Assembly: GCA_026706505.1 (NCBI GenBank)
Contig: JAPOYQ010000560.1
Span: forward strand, 1-7,317
DNA length: 7,317 nt
Reading direction: 5' to 3'
Origin: Gemmatimonadota bacterium
GTDB lineage: Bacteria > Latescibacterota > UBA2968 > UBA8231
The notes under the pieces are model-generated. The model saw nothing but the letters and a program-made list of their open reading frames with translations. It ran no database searches and was not told the DNA's origin. The number at the start of each line of letters is the position of its first letter. The first letter of the stretch is position 1. Positions 1 through 6,255 of the stretch are shown here, in pieces. The position numbers and the translations under genes were made by a program.

Positions 1-432
1 GTCAAATTCCCGCAAGACCACTCTCGGCTCCCGCACCACCCGAGCGCGATACGCGTAGGATTTGTACCAACTCGGCGGTAGGCCGAGTACGGACCAGGGA
101 TAACAGGAGCAGAGGGTGCAAACGACGACGTGGTGGACGCTTGATGTGTTTTCCAGTACGACGATTTTGCTGCCGTGGGCGTCGCCAAATCCCAATTCGG
201 CAATAGCCGCGGTGCCGTCTTCGAGTAGCCGACGCTTGTAGGCCGGGTCGCTCCAGGCGCGGGCAACTACTTTGGCACCATTGAGCGGGCCTACGTCTTG
301 TTCGTATTTCTGCACGATTTCGTCTATGATATCCGTTGTAAGCAAGCCCTTTTCGACTAGGAGCGATTCGAGTGCTCTAGTGCGTAGGGCGGCATCCGTC
401 TCGGTGTGGACGGCTTCGCGAGAATTATTCAT
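1..432 (-). CDS. nthA: Nitrile hydratase alpha subunit, cobalt type (3'-truncated by window edge)
   Basis: This is the metal-binding subunit of nitrile hydratase, a cytoplasmic alpha/beta enzyme that hydrates nitriles to amides. The window holds the first 144 residues; the family is usually about 200 residues long, so roughly the last quarter lies beyond position 1. The diagnostic motif [10 protein letters not shown] is at residues 104-113. Cys105, Cys108 and Cys110 are the metal ligands, and in the family Cys108 and Cys110 become oxidised to sulfinic and sulfenic acids. Thr at position 106 (CTLCSC rather than CSLCSC) is the known mark of cobalt rather than iron enzymes. The family-typical segment around A59-W60 ('[15 protein letters not shown]', 55-69) precedes it. 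The ATG at 432 is chosen because an AAGGA site lies 8 nt upstream. It follows the beta gene after 30 bp on the same strand, the order typical of cobalt nitrile hydratases. The related thiocyanate hydrolase gamma subunit shares this motif and is a less likely alternative, because the neighbouring beta subunit is a full-length single protein. Confidence 0.95.
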   Translation of the reverse strand, partial: MNNSREAVHTETDAALRTRALESLLVEKGLLTTDIIDEIVQKYEQDVGPLNGAKVVARAWSDPAYKRRLLEDGTAAIAELGFGDAHGSKIVVLENTSSVHHVVVCTLCSCYPWSVLGLPPSWYKSYAYRARVVREPRVVLREFD

Positions 433-440
433 AACAAAAA

Positions 441-447
441 TCCTTTT
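441..447 (-). promoter_or_regulatory. Ribosome binding site of nitrile hydratase alpha gene
   Basis: The minus strand reads AAAAGGA here, 8 nt before the ATG at 432. It lies inside the 30-bp gap after the beta stop codon and supports the chosen start, giving the alpha subunit its own translation initiation. Confidence 0.7.
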
Positions 448-462
448 GTGGTTGGGGATCGG

Positions 463-1134
463 TTACGCCGGTTCCAAGTAGCTTTCCCACATATCCAAAT
501 AGACGGCACTTTTTGTTTCCGCGGCGCTACCCCATAGCTCCGCAGCGTCAAAGCGCACGGCATATAGGGGTTGTTGGCGCGTTGCACACCCTGCGGGCAG
601 TTCGGCGTCTTGGAGGTTGTAGATGCCGTAGAAATTGGTGACTGTGCCGTGTTTGCCCCTCGAGTAGCGGGGAAGCCGGGTGTGGCCTGTGGGGTGGATA
701 TTGCGCGATCGCACGCGGTCGCCATGAGAAAATTGTGGCTGGATCTCCACTTGCTGTGAGGGTGGAGCCGCAGGACGCGAGCGCTTGAATTCGGCTCGAA
801 CGGCAGCGGGGTCGGGATGCACCGGGGTTTCGGCGTTGGGATGATCCCGGAAAAGCGCCATCCGCGTCTCTAGCTCTTCCTGGGTTAGCACGCCGGCGTC
901 AATCAGTCCTTTGATGCGGGAGTGCAGCCATTTTTCGTAGTAACTGGATGATAGGTAATGTGCTGGATCCATGTTTTCGATGTTGTTGCGGGAGCCGCCG
1001 GGGATCGGTACGGGTGTTGCTACAGTCATGGCAAGTACCCGGCCCTCCCAGGAATGGTGAAACAAAGGTTCGTTTTCTTCGCGTATAATCGGGCCAAATC
1101 CATGCATCCCGCCCATGTCGTGAATGCCGTCCAT
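463..1134 (-). CDS. nthB: Nitrile hydratase beta subunit
   Basis: This 223-residue protein is the partner subunit of nitrile hydratase and completes the active site around the metal carried by the alpha subunit. Its N-terminus, MDGIHDMGGMHGFGPI (1-16), is the hallmark of the family. It is followed by F25-H-H-x-W-E-G-R32 and a helical region with R49 in 'SRNNIEN', the likely equivalent of the conserved arginine that hydrogen-bonds to the oxidised alpha cysteines. The C-terminal SH3-like barrel starts near residue 133. It contains 'GDRVR' (138-142), the conserved 'HTRLPRYSRGKHG' (151-163) with the second functional arginine region, and the ending 'YLDMWESYLEP' (212-222). The length matches the usual 210-235. 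The reading frame is open upstream to 1332, but the ATG at 1134 is preferred: it gives the family N-terminus and has AGGAG 5 nt upstream, while the longer version would overlap the nuclease gene. It lies 30 bp ahead of the alpha gene in the same operon. No Fe-type features are seen. Confidence 0.95.
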   Translation of the reverse strand: MDGIHDMGGMHGFGPIIREENEPLFHHSWEGRVLAMTVATPVPIPGGSRNNIENMDPAHYLSSSYYEKWLHSRIKGLIDAGVLTQEELETRMALFRDHPNAETPVHPDPAAVRAEFKRSRPAAPPSQQVEIQPQFSHGDRVRSRNIHPTGHTRLPRYSRGKHGTVTNFYGIYNLQDAELPAGCATRQQPLYAVRFDAAELWGSAAETKSAVYLDMWESYLEPA

Positions 1135-1139
1135 GGTTG

Positions 1140-1144
1140 CTCCT
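1140..1144 (-). promoter_or_regulatory. Ribosome binding site of nitrile hydratase beta gene
   Basis: The minus strand reads AGGAG, 5 nt before the ATG at 1134. This site decides the start: the in-frame methionine at 1332 would add 66 unrelated residues and overlap the end of the nuclease gene. Confidence 0.75.
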
Positions 1145-1201
1145 AGAGTTTTTGCAAGACCGGTTCGCTGTCGTGGATGGTTGAGTTGCTGAATGTAATG
1201 C

Positions 1202-2440
1202 TCACTTGCTAGGTTGCCCAGCGGCGGACGATTCAATCTGATCCAATAAATGTATGACGTCTTTGGGCTGAACCTTATTGCGAAAAAAGAAGACTCCGCC
1301 GGGCACGTTCTTAAAATCATCCTCGCTGACATTGAGGTTGGACGAGACGGCCACGAGCAAGTCCTTGCGCTGGGCTTGGCGCAGCTTTTCGAGCTTGCGC
1401 CGTAGATACTCCGGTCGCCAGTAGCCCATGATTTCCAAAAGCGCCATGCGGCCGTCGGGATGGCGGAAGGTGAAGTCCGGAATCATCACGGTCTCTTTGA
1501 GGTTGACCACTTCGCTCTCGCGTTCTAGCTGCCAGGCGGTTTTGGCCTTGGCAAAGCGCGTGGCAAACGTCTCCTCCAGCAGCGAGTCGTACAGGGTCTG
1601 ATCCCGGTAGTGAGAGACTAGGCCCGACTGGTCGTCGAGGACGAAGTGCTGGCGGCGGCCGTCCTTGCGGACGATATCGGCTTGCATTGACCAGCGGGTA
1701 CACAGCAATAGGGCCGGGAGGAAAACCGCCATTTGCAGGCCGTATTTCTGCGAGTGGCGGAACATGCTCACTGGGCCGTCGAGGGCGATCTCATAGCCGG
1801 CATCCACATCGCCTTCGATGGTGTGGATCAGCCGGTAGAACTTGATGAACTTGAAGAGTTGCTTGTAGCGCACCGGCAGGTTGCGATACACGCTCAGGCG
1901 CAGGACTTCGCAGCGGTAGAGCATGGCTTGGGCTAATGCCACGTTATAGCGCAGCAGCAACTCGTTGGGCGAGGGCGCAGCAAAGGTGGCAAGCTGGTGG
2001 TTTTCGGGCAGGTCGGCGTATAGTCCGTCGAGCACGTCTTCGCTGCTGATTTGGTGTTTGAGGGCGACCTGCTCCAGCAGATCTTCGCGCTTGACTGGGT
2101 AGATGAGGCTGGTCTCGCGGACGACTGGATGATGGGCGCGGGCTAAGGTAAAAACGGCGTGGCGCAATTCTTCAGGGGACTGGGGACTGGCGACGTGGAA
2201 TTCGCAGTAGTGGTCGCAGAGTAGCTTGGCTAGGCCGCGCTGGATGCGGTAGTCGGTGCGGTCCCCGGCGAGCAAGTCGAGGGCTTGCTGTAGCTCTCGC
2301 CGGGTTTTGCCTTGGTGTGTGGCGTGGATGTCGATGAGTGCTTGGGCTAGGTCAATGAGGGCTGGGTCCTCAACGGCGACATAGCGCGGTTCGATGTAGG
2401 GGCCGCGCGAGCGGGTCAGCAGGAGGTCCGAGGTCAGCAC
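1202..2440 (-). CDS. bax1: Bax1-like nuclease (DUF790), partner of XPB helicase
   Basis: This 412-residue protein matches the DUF790/Bax1 family ('binds archaeal XPB'). Members are structure-specific, Mg-dependent nucleases that form a complex with XPB and are thought to cut DNA next to a bubble in a nucleotide-excision-like repair reaction. Seen here: the family N-terminus MLTSDLL (1-7) followed by basic residues; a helical central region with 'YNVALAQAMLYRC' (165-177), typical of the family; and a C-terminal PD-(D/E)XK-like nuclease core. The core has E290 in a helix, then P321-D322-F, then E336 in 'LEIMGYW' (335-341), followed by the helix 'RPEYLRRKLEKL' (342-353) and a lysine-rich strand ending 'KDLLVAVSSNLN'. 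D322 and E336 are the likely metal ligands. The start is a GTG at 2440, 5 bp after the helicase stop codon. No strong ribosome site is visible, so translation is probably coupled to the helicase gene. The call rests on motif recognition plus the XPB neighbour, a strong combination; the substrate in this organism is inferred. Confidence 0.88.
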   Translation of the reverse strand: MLTSDLLLTRSRGPYIEPRYVAVEDPALIDLAQALIDIHATHQGKTRRELQQALDLLAGDRTDYRIQRGLAKLLCDHYCEFHVASPQSPEELRHAVFTLARAHHPVVRETSLIYPVKREDLLEQVALKHQISSEDVLDGLYADLPENHQLATFAAPSPNELLLRYNVALAQAMLYRCEVLRLSVYRNLPVRYKQLFKFIKFYRLIHTIEGDVDAGYEIALDGPVSMFRHSQKYGLQMAVFLPALLLCTRWSMQADIVRKDGRRQHFVLDDQSGLVSHYRDQTLYDSLLEETFATRFAKAKTAWQLERESEVVNLKETVMIPDFTFRHPDGRMALLEIMGYWRPEYLRRKLEKLRQAQRKDLLVAVSSNLNVSEDDFKNVPGGVFFFRNKVQPKDVIHLLDQIESSAAGQPSK

Positions 2441-2445
2441 GGTGC

Positions 2446-3801
2446 TTACTCGTAGGCTTCGTGGCGGCGGCGGCGGTCGCTGATGCGGTCTTCGACCGTG
2501 TCCTTAGAAACCACTTCGTAGAGCACGGCTTCCTTGCCTTGGCGACGGCGGAGGATGCGTCCGAGACGCTGGACGTGCTCGCGGATGGTCCCCGAGCCGG
2601 AGAGGACCACCGCGACGTTGGCTTCGGGAATATTGACGCCCTCGTTGAGCACTTTTGAGGCGACGAGGGCGAGGTACTCCCCCTTGTTGAAGGCTTCGAG
2701 GATGGCCTTGCGCTCTCGCGTGCGGGTGCGGTGGGTAATGGCCGGGACTAGGAAGGTGCGGGAGATCTGATGGACGGTCTCGTTGTCGTTGGTAAAAATC
2801 AACACGCGGTCGCGCGGGTGGGCCTTGAGGATGTCTTCGAGGACGCGGAGCTTGGCGGTCGCGCCGAGGGCGAGTTGGCGATGGCGGCGGTAAGCGTGCA
2901 TGGCGCGCCGGCCGCTGGTGCTTTTGGCCGAGAGCATGACGAAGTGCCGCCAGCCATCTTTGGTGCCGAGGCGGATGTTTTTGGCGGCGAGGAAGGCCTG
3001 GTACTCGTCGCGGGCGGCCTCGTACTGGACGCGCTCCTCGGCGACCATATCCACTTGGCGGCGCTCGACGCGATACTCGGCCAAGTACTCGCCGGACAAG
3101 GCGCGGATGCCGCGCTCATAGGCTACGGGACCGACGAGGGTGTCGAGAAGCACGTGGCGGCCATCGGCGCGTTCCGGCGTGGCGGTCAGCCCTAGGCGGT
3201 AGGGCGCTAGGCACATTTCAGCGGCGTGGCTGTACATTTCGCCGGGCAGGTGATGGACCTCGTCGAAGACTATGAGGCCGAAGCGGTTGCCGTAGCGGTC
3301 CATCTGCATATAGGCGCTGTCGTAGGTGGCGACGGTCAAGTCGGCTAGTTCGTGATAGCCGCCGCCGAGCAGGCCGACCTCGACGGCAAACGAGCGGGTG
3401 AGCAGATCGTACCACTGATTCATGAGGTCGATGGTAGGAGCGACGACGAGGGTACTGCGCTGGACTTCTACCATAGCCATGAGCGCGACTTGTGACTTGC
3501 CCGTGCCCGTAGGCAAGACGACCACGCCGCGGCAGCCGTGCTGTTGCCAAGCGGCGATGCTTTCGGCTTGGTGCGGGTGTGGTTCAGGCGCGGTTCGCAG
3601 TTGGAGGGAAAGGGTATTATAACGCGGGGCCGTATTCTTGAATGCGACTTCGTGCCGTTTGAGGTGTTCTACGCTTTCGCGGTAGAAGTGGGCTTGGGCA
3701 CGCCAGTGATCAACGCGCGCGTCCCAGACAAAGGCCGGGGGCGCGTCTGGGCCGACGTAGTCGCGCAGGAGCAGGGTGCCTTCTTCAAAGGTCAGACGCA
3801 T
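2446..3801 (-). CDS. xpb: XPB-type superfamily 2 DNA helicase
   Basis: This 451-residue protein is a DNA-dependent ATPase/helicase of the XPB (Rad25, ERCC3-like) group, which opens DNA for repair. Residues 1-70 form the short N-terminal domain of prokaryotic XPB, with the characteristic 'FVWDARVDHWRAQAHFY' stretch (24-40). Helicase domain 1 follows: Q-like motif 'PHPHQAESI' (74-82), Walker A 'LPTGTGKS' (96-103, K102), motif Ia 'VVAPTIDLMNQW' (119-130), Walker B DEVH (180-183) and motif III 'LTATPERADGR' (205-215), the place where XPB proteins carry the RED motif. An inserted basic/helical region (about 250-310) fits the XPB thumb. Domain 2 holds 'VLIFTNDNETV' (333-343), 'LVASKVLNEGVNIPEANVAV' (379-398) and motif VI 'QRLGRILRRR' (411-420, with the arginine fingers). 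The ATG at 3801 gives the family N-terminus. The frame stays open to 3936, but that would run into the divergent gene. No good ribosome site precedes the ATG. The Bax1-like partner gene follows after 5 bp. Confidence 0.93.
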   Translation of the reverse strand: MRLTFEEGTLLLRDYVGPDAPPAFVWDARVDHWRAQAHFYRESVEHLKRHEVAFKNTAPRYNTLSLQLRTAPEPHPHQAESIAAWQQHGCRGVVVLPTGTGKSQVALMAMVEVQRSTLVVAPTIDLMNQWYDLLTRSFAVEVGLLGGGYHELADLTVATYDSAYMQMDRYGNRFGLIVFDEVHHLPGEMYSHAAEMCLAPYRLGLTATPERADGRHVLLDTLVGPVAYERGIRALSGEYLAEYRVERRQVDMVAEERVQYEAARDEYQAFLAAKNIRLGTKDGWRHFVMLSAKSTSGRRAMHAYRRHRQLALGATAKLRVLEDILKAHPRDRVLIFTNDNETVHQISRTFLVPAITHRTRTRERKAILEAFNKGEYLALVASKVLNEGVNIPEANVAVVLSGSGTIREHVQRLGRILRRRQGKEAVLYEVVSKDTVEDRISDRRRRHEAYE

Positions 3802-3810
3802 AGGAGTAGA

Positions 3811-3839
3811 TTGATTAGGAGGAAGAGAAATGATACATT
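3811..3839 (+). promoter_or_regulatory. Candidate promoter for the DUF362-sulfatase-fdhD operon
   Basis: TTGATT (3811-3816) and TACATT (3834-3839) are separated by 17 bp, each matching 4 of 6 sigma-70 consensus positions. Transcription would begin near 3846, leaving a leader of about 40 nt before the ATG at 3887. Its -10 box overlaps the candidate -10 box of the opposite promoter at 3830-3835, so the two could not be occupied at once. This is weak on its own; the support comes from position in the divergent gap. Confidence 0.3.
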
Positions 3840-3858
3840 GGGGCCAGAGAGCGGGCAA
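3830..3858 (-). promoter_or_regulatory. Candidate promoter for the XPB-Bax1 operon
   Basis: On the minus strand, TTGCCC (plus positions 3853-3858) and TATCAT (3830-3835) are separated by exactly 17 bp. They match the sigma-70 consensus at 4 and 5 of 6 positions respectively. Transcription would begin near 3823, about 20 nt before the helicase ATG. It lies in the divergent intergenic gap, where a promoter is needed. This is a consensus match by eye only; the organism's sigma factor preferences are unknown. Confidence 0.35.
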
Positions 3859-3871
3859 GGCATTATCAACC

Positions 3872-3877
3872 AAGGAG
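3872..3877 (+). promoter_or_regulatory. Ribosome binding site of the DUF362 gene (preferred start)
   Basis: AAGGAG lies 9 nt before the ATG at 3887. A second, stronger-looking AGGAGG at 3817-3822 lies 7 nt before an in-frame ATG at 3830. The 3887 start is preferred because it gives the expected DUF362 N-terminus and leaves room for promoters. Confidence 0.6.
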
Positions 3878-3886
3878 ACATGTGAT

Positions 3887-4834
3887 ATGAACACAGCCCG
3901 AGTGGGTTTGGCCCGCGCTGGTGCGCGGCAAGCCAACGTATATCAAGCACTAAGTTTGGTGCGCGAGGATGTCGAGCCAAAGCTGGCCGCGCAAGTGATG
4001 CTCAAGCCGAACTTCCTGTCCAGCGAAAATCCCCTCGCCTCGACCCACGCCGATGCTATGCGCGGTGCGATTGACTTTCTGCTCAGCACGCCGCAGCCGC
4101 CCGAGGAGATCGTCATTGCCGAAGGTGGCAACGAGAAGTATTCGGGCGAGGCGTTTGCCAATTTCGGCTATGATGCGCTAGTCGAAGAATACTCGGTGCC
4201 GATTCGCTTGGTCGATCTCCATCAGGAGACGCGGTGGGAAGAGACGGCGATTTACATGGCCGGTGGCGTCGAAGCGACTGTGCGGATGCCGAGCGTGGTG
4301 CTTGAATGCCCCTGTACCATTTCGGTGGCCGTGGCCAAGACCCACGACGTGTGCGTGGTTACTTTGGCGCAGAAGAACATGATTATGGGGACGCTGCACA
4401 AAGAGGATCGCATCAAGATGCACGGCTATCCCTCGCACGCCGAGCGCGTGTTGCCCAGCGAGGCCGAGGTGCTCAACGTGAACTTGATTCGCTTGGCCCA
4501 GTATCTCAAGCCGGACATTGGGATCGTCGATGGCACGGTGGGCTTGCAGGGCAATGGCCCTGGGGGAACTGATGCGGTGCCTATGGCCGCGGCCGCGGCC
4601 TCAGCCGATGTGTTTGCCGTGGATGCGGTCATGGCCAAGGCCATGGGCTTTGAGCCAATGGAACTGGGCCTTTTGCACTACGCCGACACCTTGGACTACG
4701 GCGTGGCCGACTTGGAACGGATTGAGGTGCGGGGTGTGCCCATTGCCGAGGTCGCCTGCGCCTTCAAGCCGCACGAGACGACCGCGCAGCAGATGCAGTG
4801 GCGCAGCCCAGCAGTGGCGCAGTTTTTGCCATGA
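3887..4834 (+). CDS. DUF362 domain-containing protein, function unknown
   Basis: This 315-residue protein is recognised as DUF362. Family landmarks are a beta-strand start 'ARVGLARA' (3-10), 'VMLKPNFLS' (37-45) followed by 'STHADAMRGAIDFL' (52-65), the acidic loop 'IAEGGNEKY' (77-85), 'SVAVAKTHDVCVVTLAQKNMIMG' (146-168) and 'IGIVDGTVGLQGNGPGG' (211-227). Many DUF362 proteins carry a 2x[4Fe-4S] ferredoxin domain; this one does not. Its only cysteines are 141, 143 (a C-P-C pair), 156 and 291, so it is the stand-alone form. It has no signal peptide or membrane segment and is probably cytoplasmic. The biochemical function of the family is not established to my knowledge and I assign none. An in-frame ATG at 3830 with AGGAGG ahead of it would add 19 residues with no family resemblance. 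The stop codon overlaps the next gene's start as ATGA, linking its expression to the sulfatase. Confidence 0.85.
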   Translation: MNTARVGLARAGARQANVYQALSLVREDVEPKLAAQVMLKPNFLSSENPLASTHADAMRGAIDFLLSTPQPPEEIVIAEGGNEKYSGEAFANFGYDALVEEYSVPIRLVDLHQETRWEETAIYMAGGVEATVRMPSVVLECPCTISVAVAKTHDVCVVTLAQKNMIMGTLHKEDRIKMHGYPSHAERVLPSEAEVLNVNLIRLAQYLKPDIGIVDGTVGLQGNGPGGTDAVPMAAAAASADVFAVDAVMAKAMGFEPMELGLLHYADTLDYGVADLERIEVRGVPIAEVACAFKPHETTAQQMQWRSPAVAQFLP

Positions 4835-6255
4835 CGCCTCCCAACATCCTCTGGATCTGCACCGATCAGCAGCGCTACGACACGATCGGCGCGCTCGGTT
4901 ATGATCACGTCGATACGCCGCATGTCGATCGGCTGGTCGCCGAGGGTGTAGCTTTTACGCACGCCTATTGCCAAAGCCCAATTTGTACGCCGAGCCGCGC
5001 GAGTTTTCTCACTGGCCAGTACGCCAGCGCCGTCCATATCAACGGCAATGGCCTCGACAGTTTTCCCGACCACCCTCCGCTGGTCACGCGGATGTTGGCC
5101 GAGGCTGGGTACGACTGCGGGCTGATTGGCAAGCTGCATTTGGCCAGCGCCTATGGCCGCATTGAGCCGCGCGTCAACGATGGGTATCGCTACTGGGAAT
5201 ACAGCCACGCGCCCCGCGACGACTGGCCGCAGGGGCACGGCTATGCCGATTGGGTACGGGGAAAGGGGGAAGTCTTAGGCGAGCTGATGAAGCAATATCC
5301 TCACGGGCTACCGGCCGAGTTCCACCAGACGACGTGGTGCGGCGAGAAGGCCATTGAGTTCCTGAACCAAAAACGCGACGGCCCTTGGTTGGCGAGTGTC
5401 AACATTTACGATCCACACCCGCCGTTCAATCCACCGCAGAGCTACCGCGACCGCTTTGACCCAGCGGCCATGCCCGGACCACTGTTTGCCGACAGCGATT
5501 TGGCACAGCAGGAAAAGCTAGCGGGGATTGATTTCCAATCCAAGGGACGGCGGCCCGACCAACTAGATATCCGCGACCCCTTGCACAAAGATCGCCCGAC
5601 GCCTGGGGCTGACGCGCGCGTGTTGCAGGCGGCGTACTGCGCGATGATCAAGCAGATCGACGATCAAGTAGGGAGGATGTTGGCCGCGCTCGAAGACACG
5701 GGACAGCGCGACAATACGGTGGTGATTTTTACGTCCGACCACGGCGAAATGCTCGGCGATCACGGGCTGATCCAAAAGGGGTGCCGCTTTTACGAGGGCT
5801 TGGTGCGGGTGCCGCTGATTTTTTCTTGGCCGGGACACTTTGAGGAAGGCTTGGTGCGCGACGATCTGGTCGAACTGACCGATAAAGCGCCGACACTTTT
5901 AGAACTGGCCGGATTGGAGATACCGGAGCGGATGACCGGCCGTTCGCTCTTACCGATTTTGCGCGGCGAGAGCGAGCAATCGCACCGCGATTTCGTCCGC
6001 TGTGAGTATTACGACGCTTTGGACGCGCCCGATGGGACCTTTGCCACCATGTACCGCGACGAGCGCTACAAATTGGTGCTCTACCACGGGCACGATTTGG
6101 GCGAGCTGTACGACTTGGAAGAGGATCCCGGTGAGTTTGAAAACATGTGGGACGAGCCGGAGGCGCAGCCGCTCAAGTTGGAGCTGATGCAAAAGAGTTT
6201 TGACGCTTCGATGCTGGCGATGGATCGAGGTCCTCGGCGCGTGGGGCCGATGTGA
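4831..6255 (+). CDS. Type I (formylglycine-dependent) sulfatase, no signal peptide
   Basis: This 474-residue enzyme of the alkaline phosphatase/sulfatase superfamily is expected to hydrolyse a sulfate ester (or sulfamate), releasing sulfate. The N-terminus 'PNILWICTDQQRYD' (4-17) supplies the metal ligand D12. The signature C52-T-P-S-R56 holds the cysteine that must be converted to formylglycine. Other expected active-site residues are K101 and H103 ('GKLHL'), H196 ('DPHPPF'), D303-H304 ('TSDHGEMLGDHG') and K317 ('QKGCRFYEG'). The C-terminal subdomain carries 'DLVELTDKAPTLLELAGLEIP' features and 'ELYDLEEDPGE' (425-435), common in choline-sulfatase-like and arylsulfatase A-like members. The start at 4831 is chosen because it opens directly on the catalytic strand and overlaps the DUF362 stop (ATGA); an in-frame ATG at 4798 would add 11 residues. 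There is no signal peptide, so unlike most polysaccharide sulfatases it should act in the cytoplasm on an imported or internal small substrate. The exact substrate cannot be read from sequence. No formylglycine-generating enzyme is encoded in the window. Confidence 0.93.
   Translation: MTPPNILWICTDQQRYDTIGALGYDHVDTPHVDRLVAEGVAFTHAYCQSPICTPSRASFLTGQYASAVHINGNGLDSFPDHPPLVTRMLAEAGYDCGLIGKLHLASAYGRIEPRVNDGYRYWEYSHAPRDDWPQGHGYADWVRGKGEVLGELMKQYPHGLPAEFHQTTWCGEKAIEFLNQKRDGPWLASVNIYDPHPPFNPPQSYRDRFDPAAMPGPLFADSDLAQQEKLAGIDFQSKGRRPDQLDIRDPLHKDRPTPGADARVLQAAYCAMIKQIDDQVGRMLAALEDTGQRDNTVVIFTSDHGEMLGDHGLIQKGCRFYEGLVRVPLIFSWPGHFEEGLVRDDLVELTDKAPTLLELAGLEIPERMTGRSLLPILRGESEQSHRDFVRCEYYDALDAPDGTFATMYRDERYKLVLYHGHDLGELYDLEEDPGEFENMWDEPEAQPLKLELMQKSFDASMLAMDRGPRRVGPM

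Noticed and set aside
1135..1332. Upstream extension of the nitrile hydratase beta frame to an ATG at 1332
   Set aside because: The extra 66 residues have no family resemblance, overlap the nuclease gene, and the ATG at 1134 has a good ribosome site.
2770..3195. 141-codon open frame on the plus strand opposite the helicase
   Set aside because: It is a mirror frame of a high-GC gene with clear helicase motifs; its product is low-complexity and unlike any family I know.
3802..3936. Upstream extension of the XPB frame to 3936
   Set aside because: The 45 extra residues run through the divergent gap and the start of the DUF362 gene; homologues begin near the MRLTF start.
4584..4607. Alternating GGCCGCGGCC run
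   Set aside because: It encodes a run of alanines (residues 234-238) in the DUF362 protein; it is ordinary GC-rich coding sequence, not a separate element.
4696..5238. 180-codon minus-strand open frame opposite the DUF362/sulfatase junction
   Set aside because: It spans two real genes in antisense, and the sense-strand motifs fully explain the sequence.
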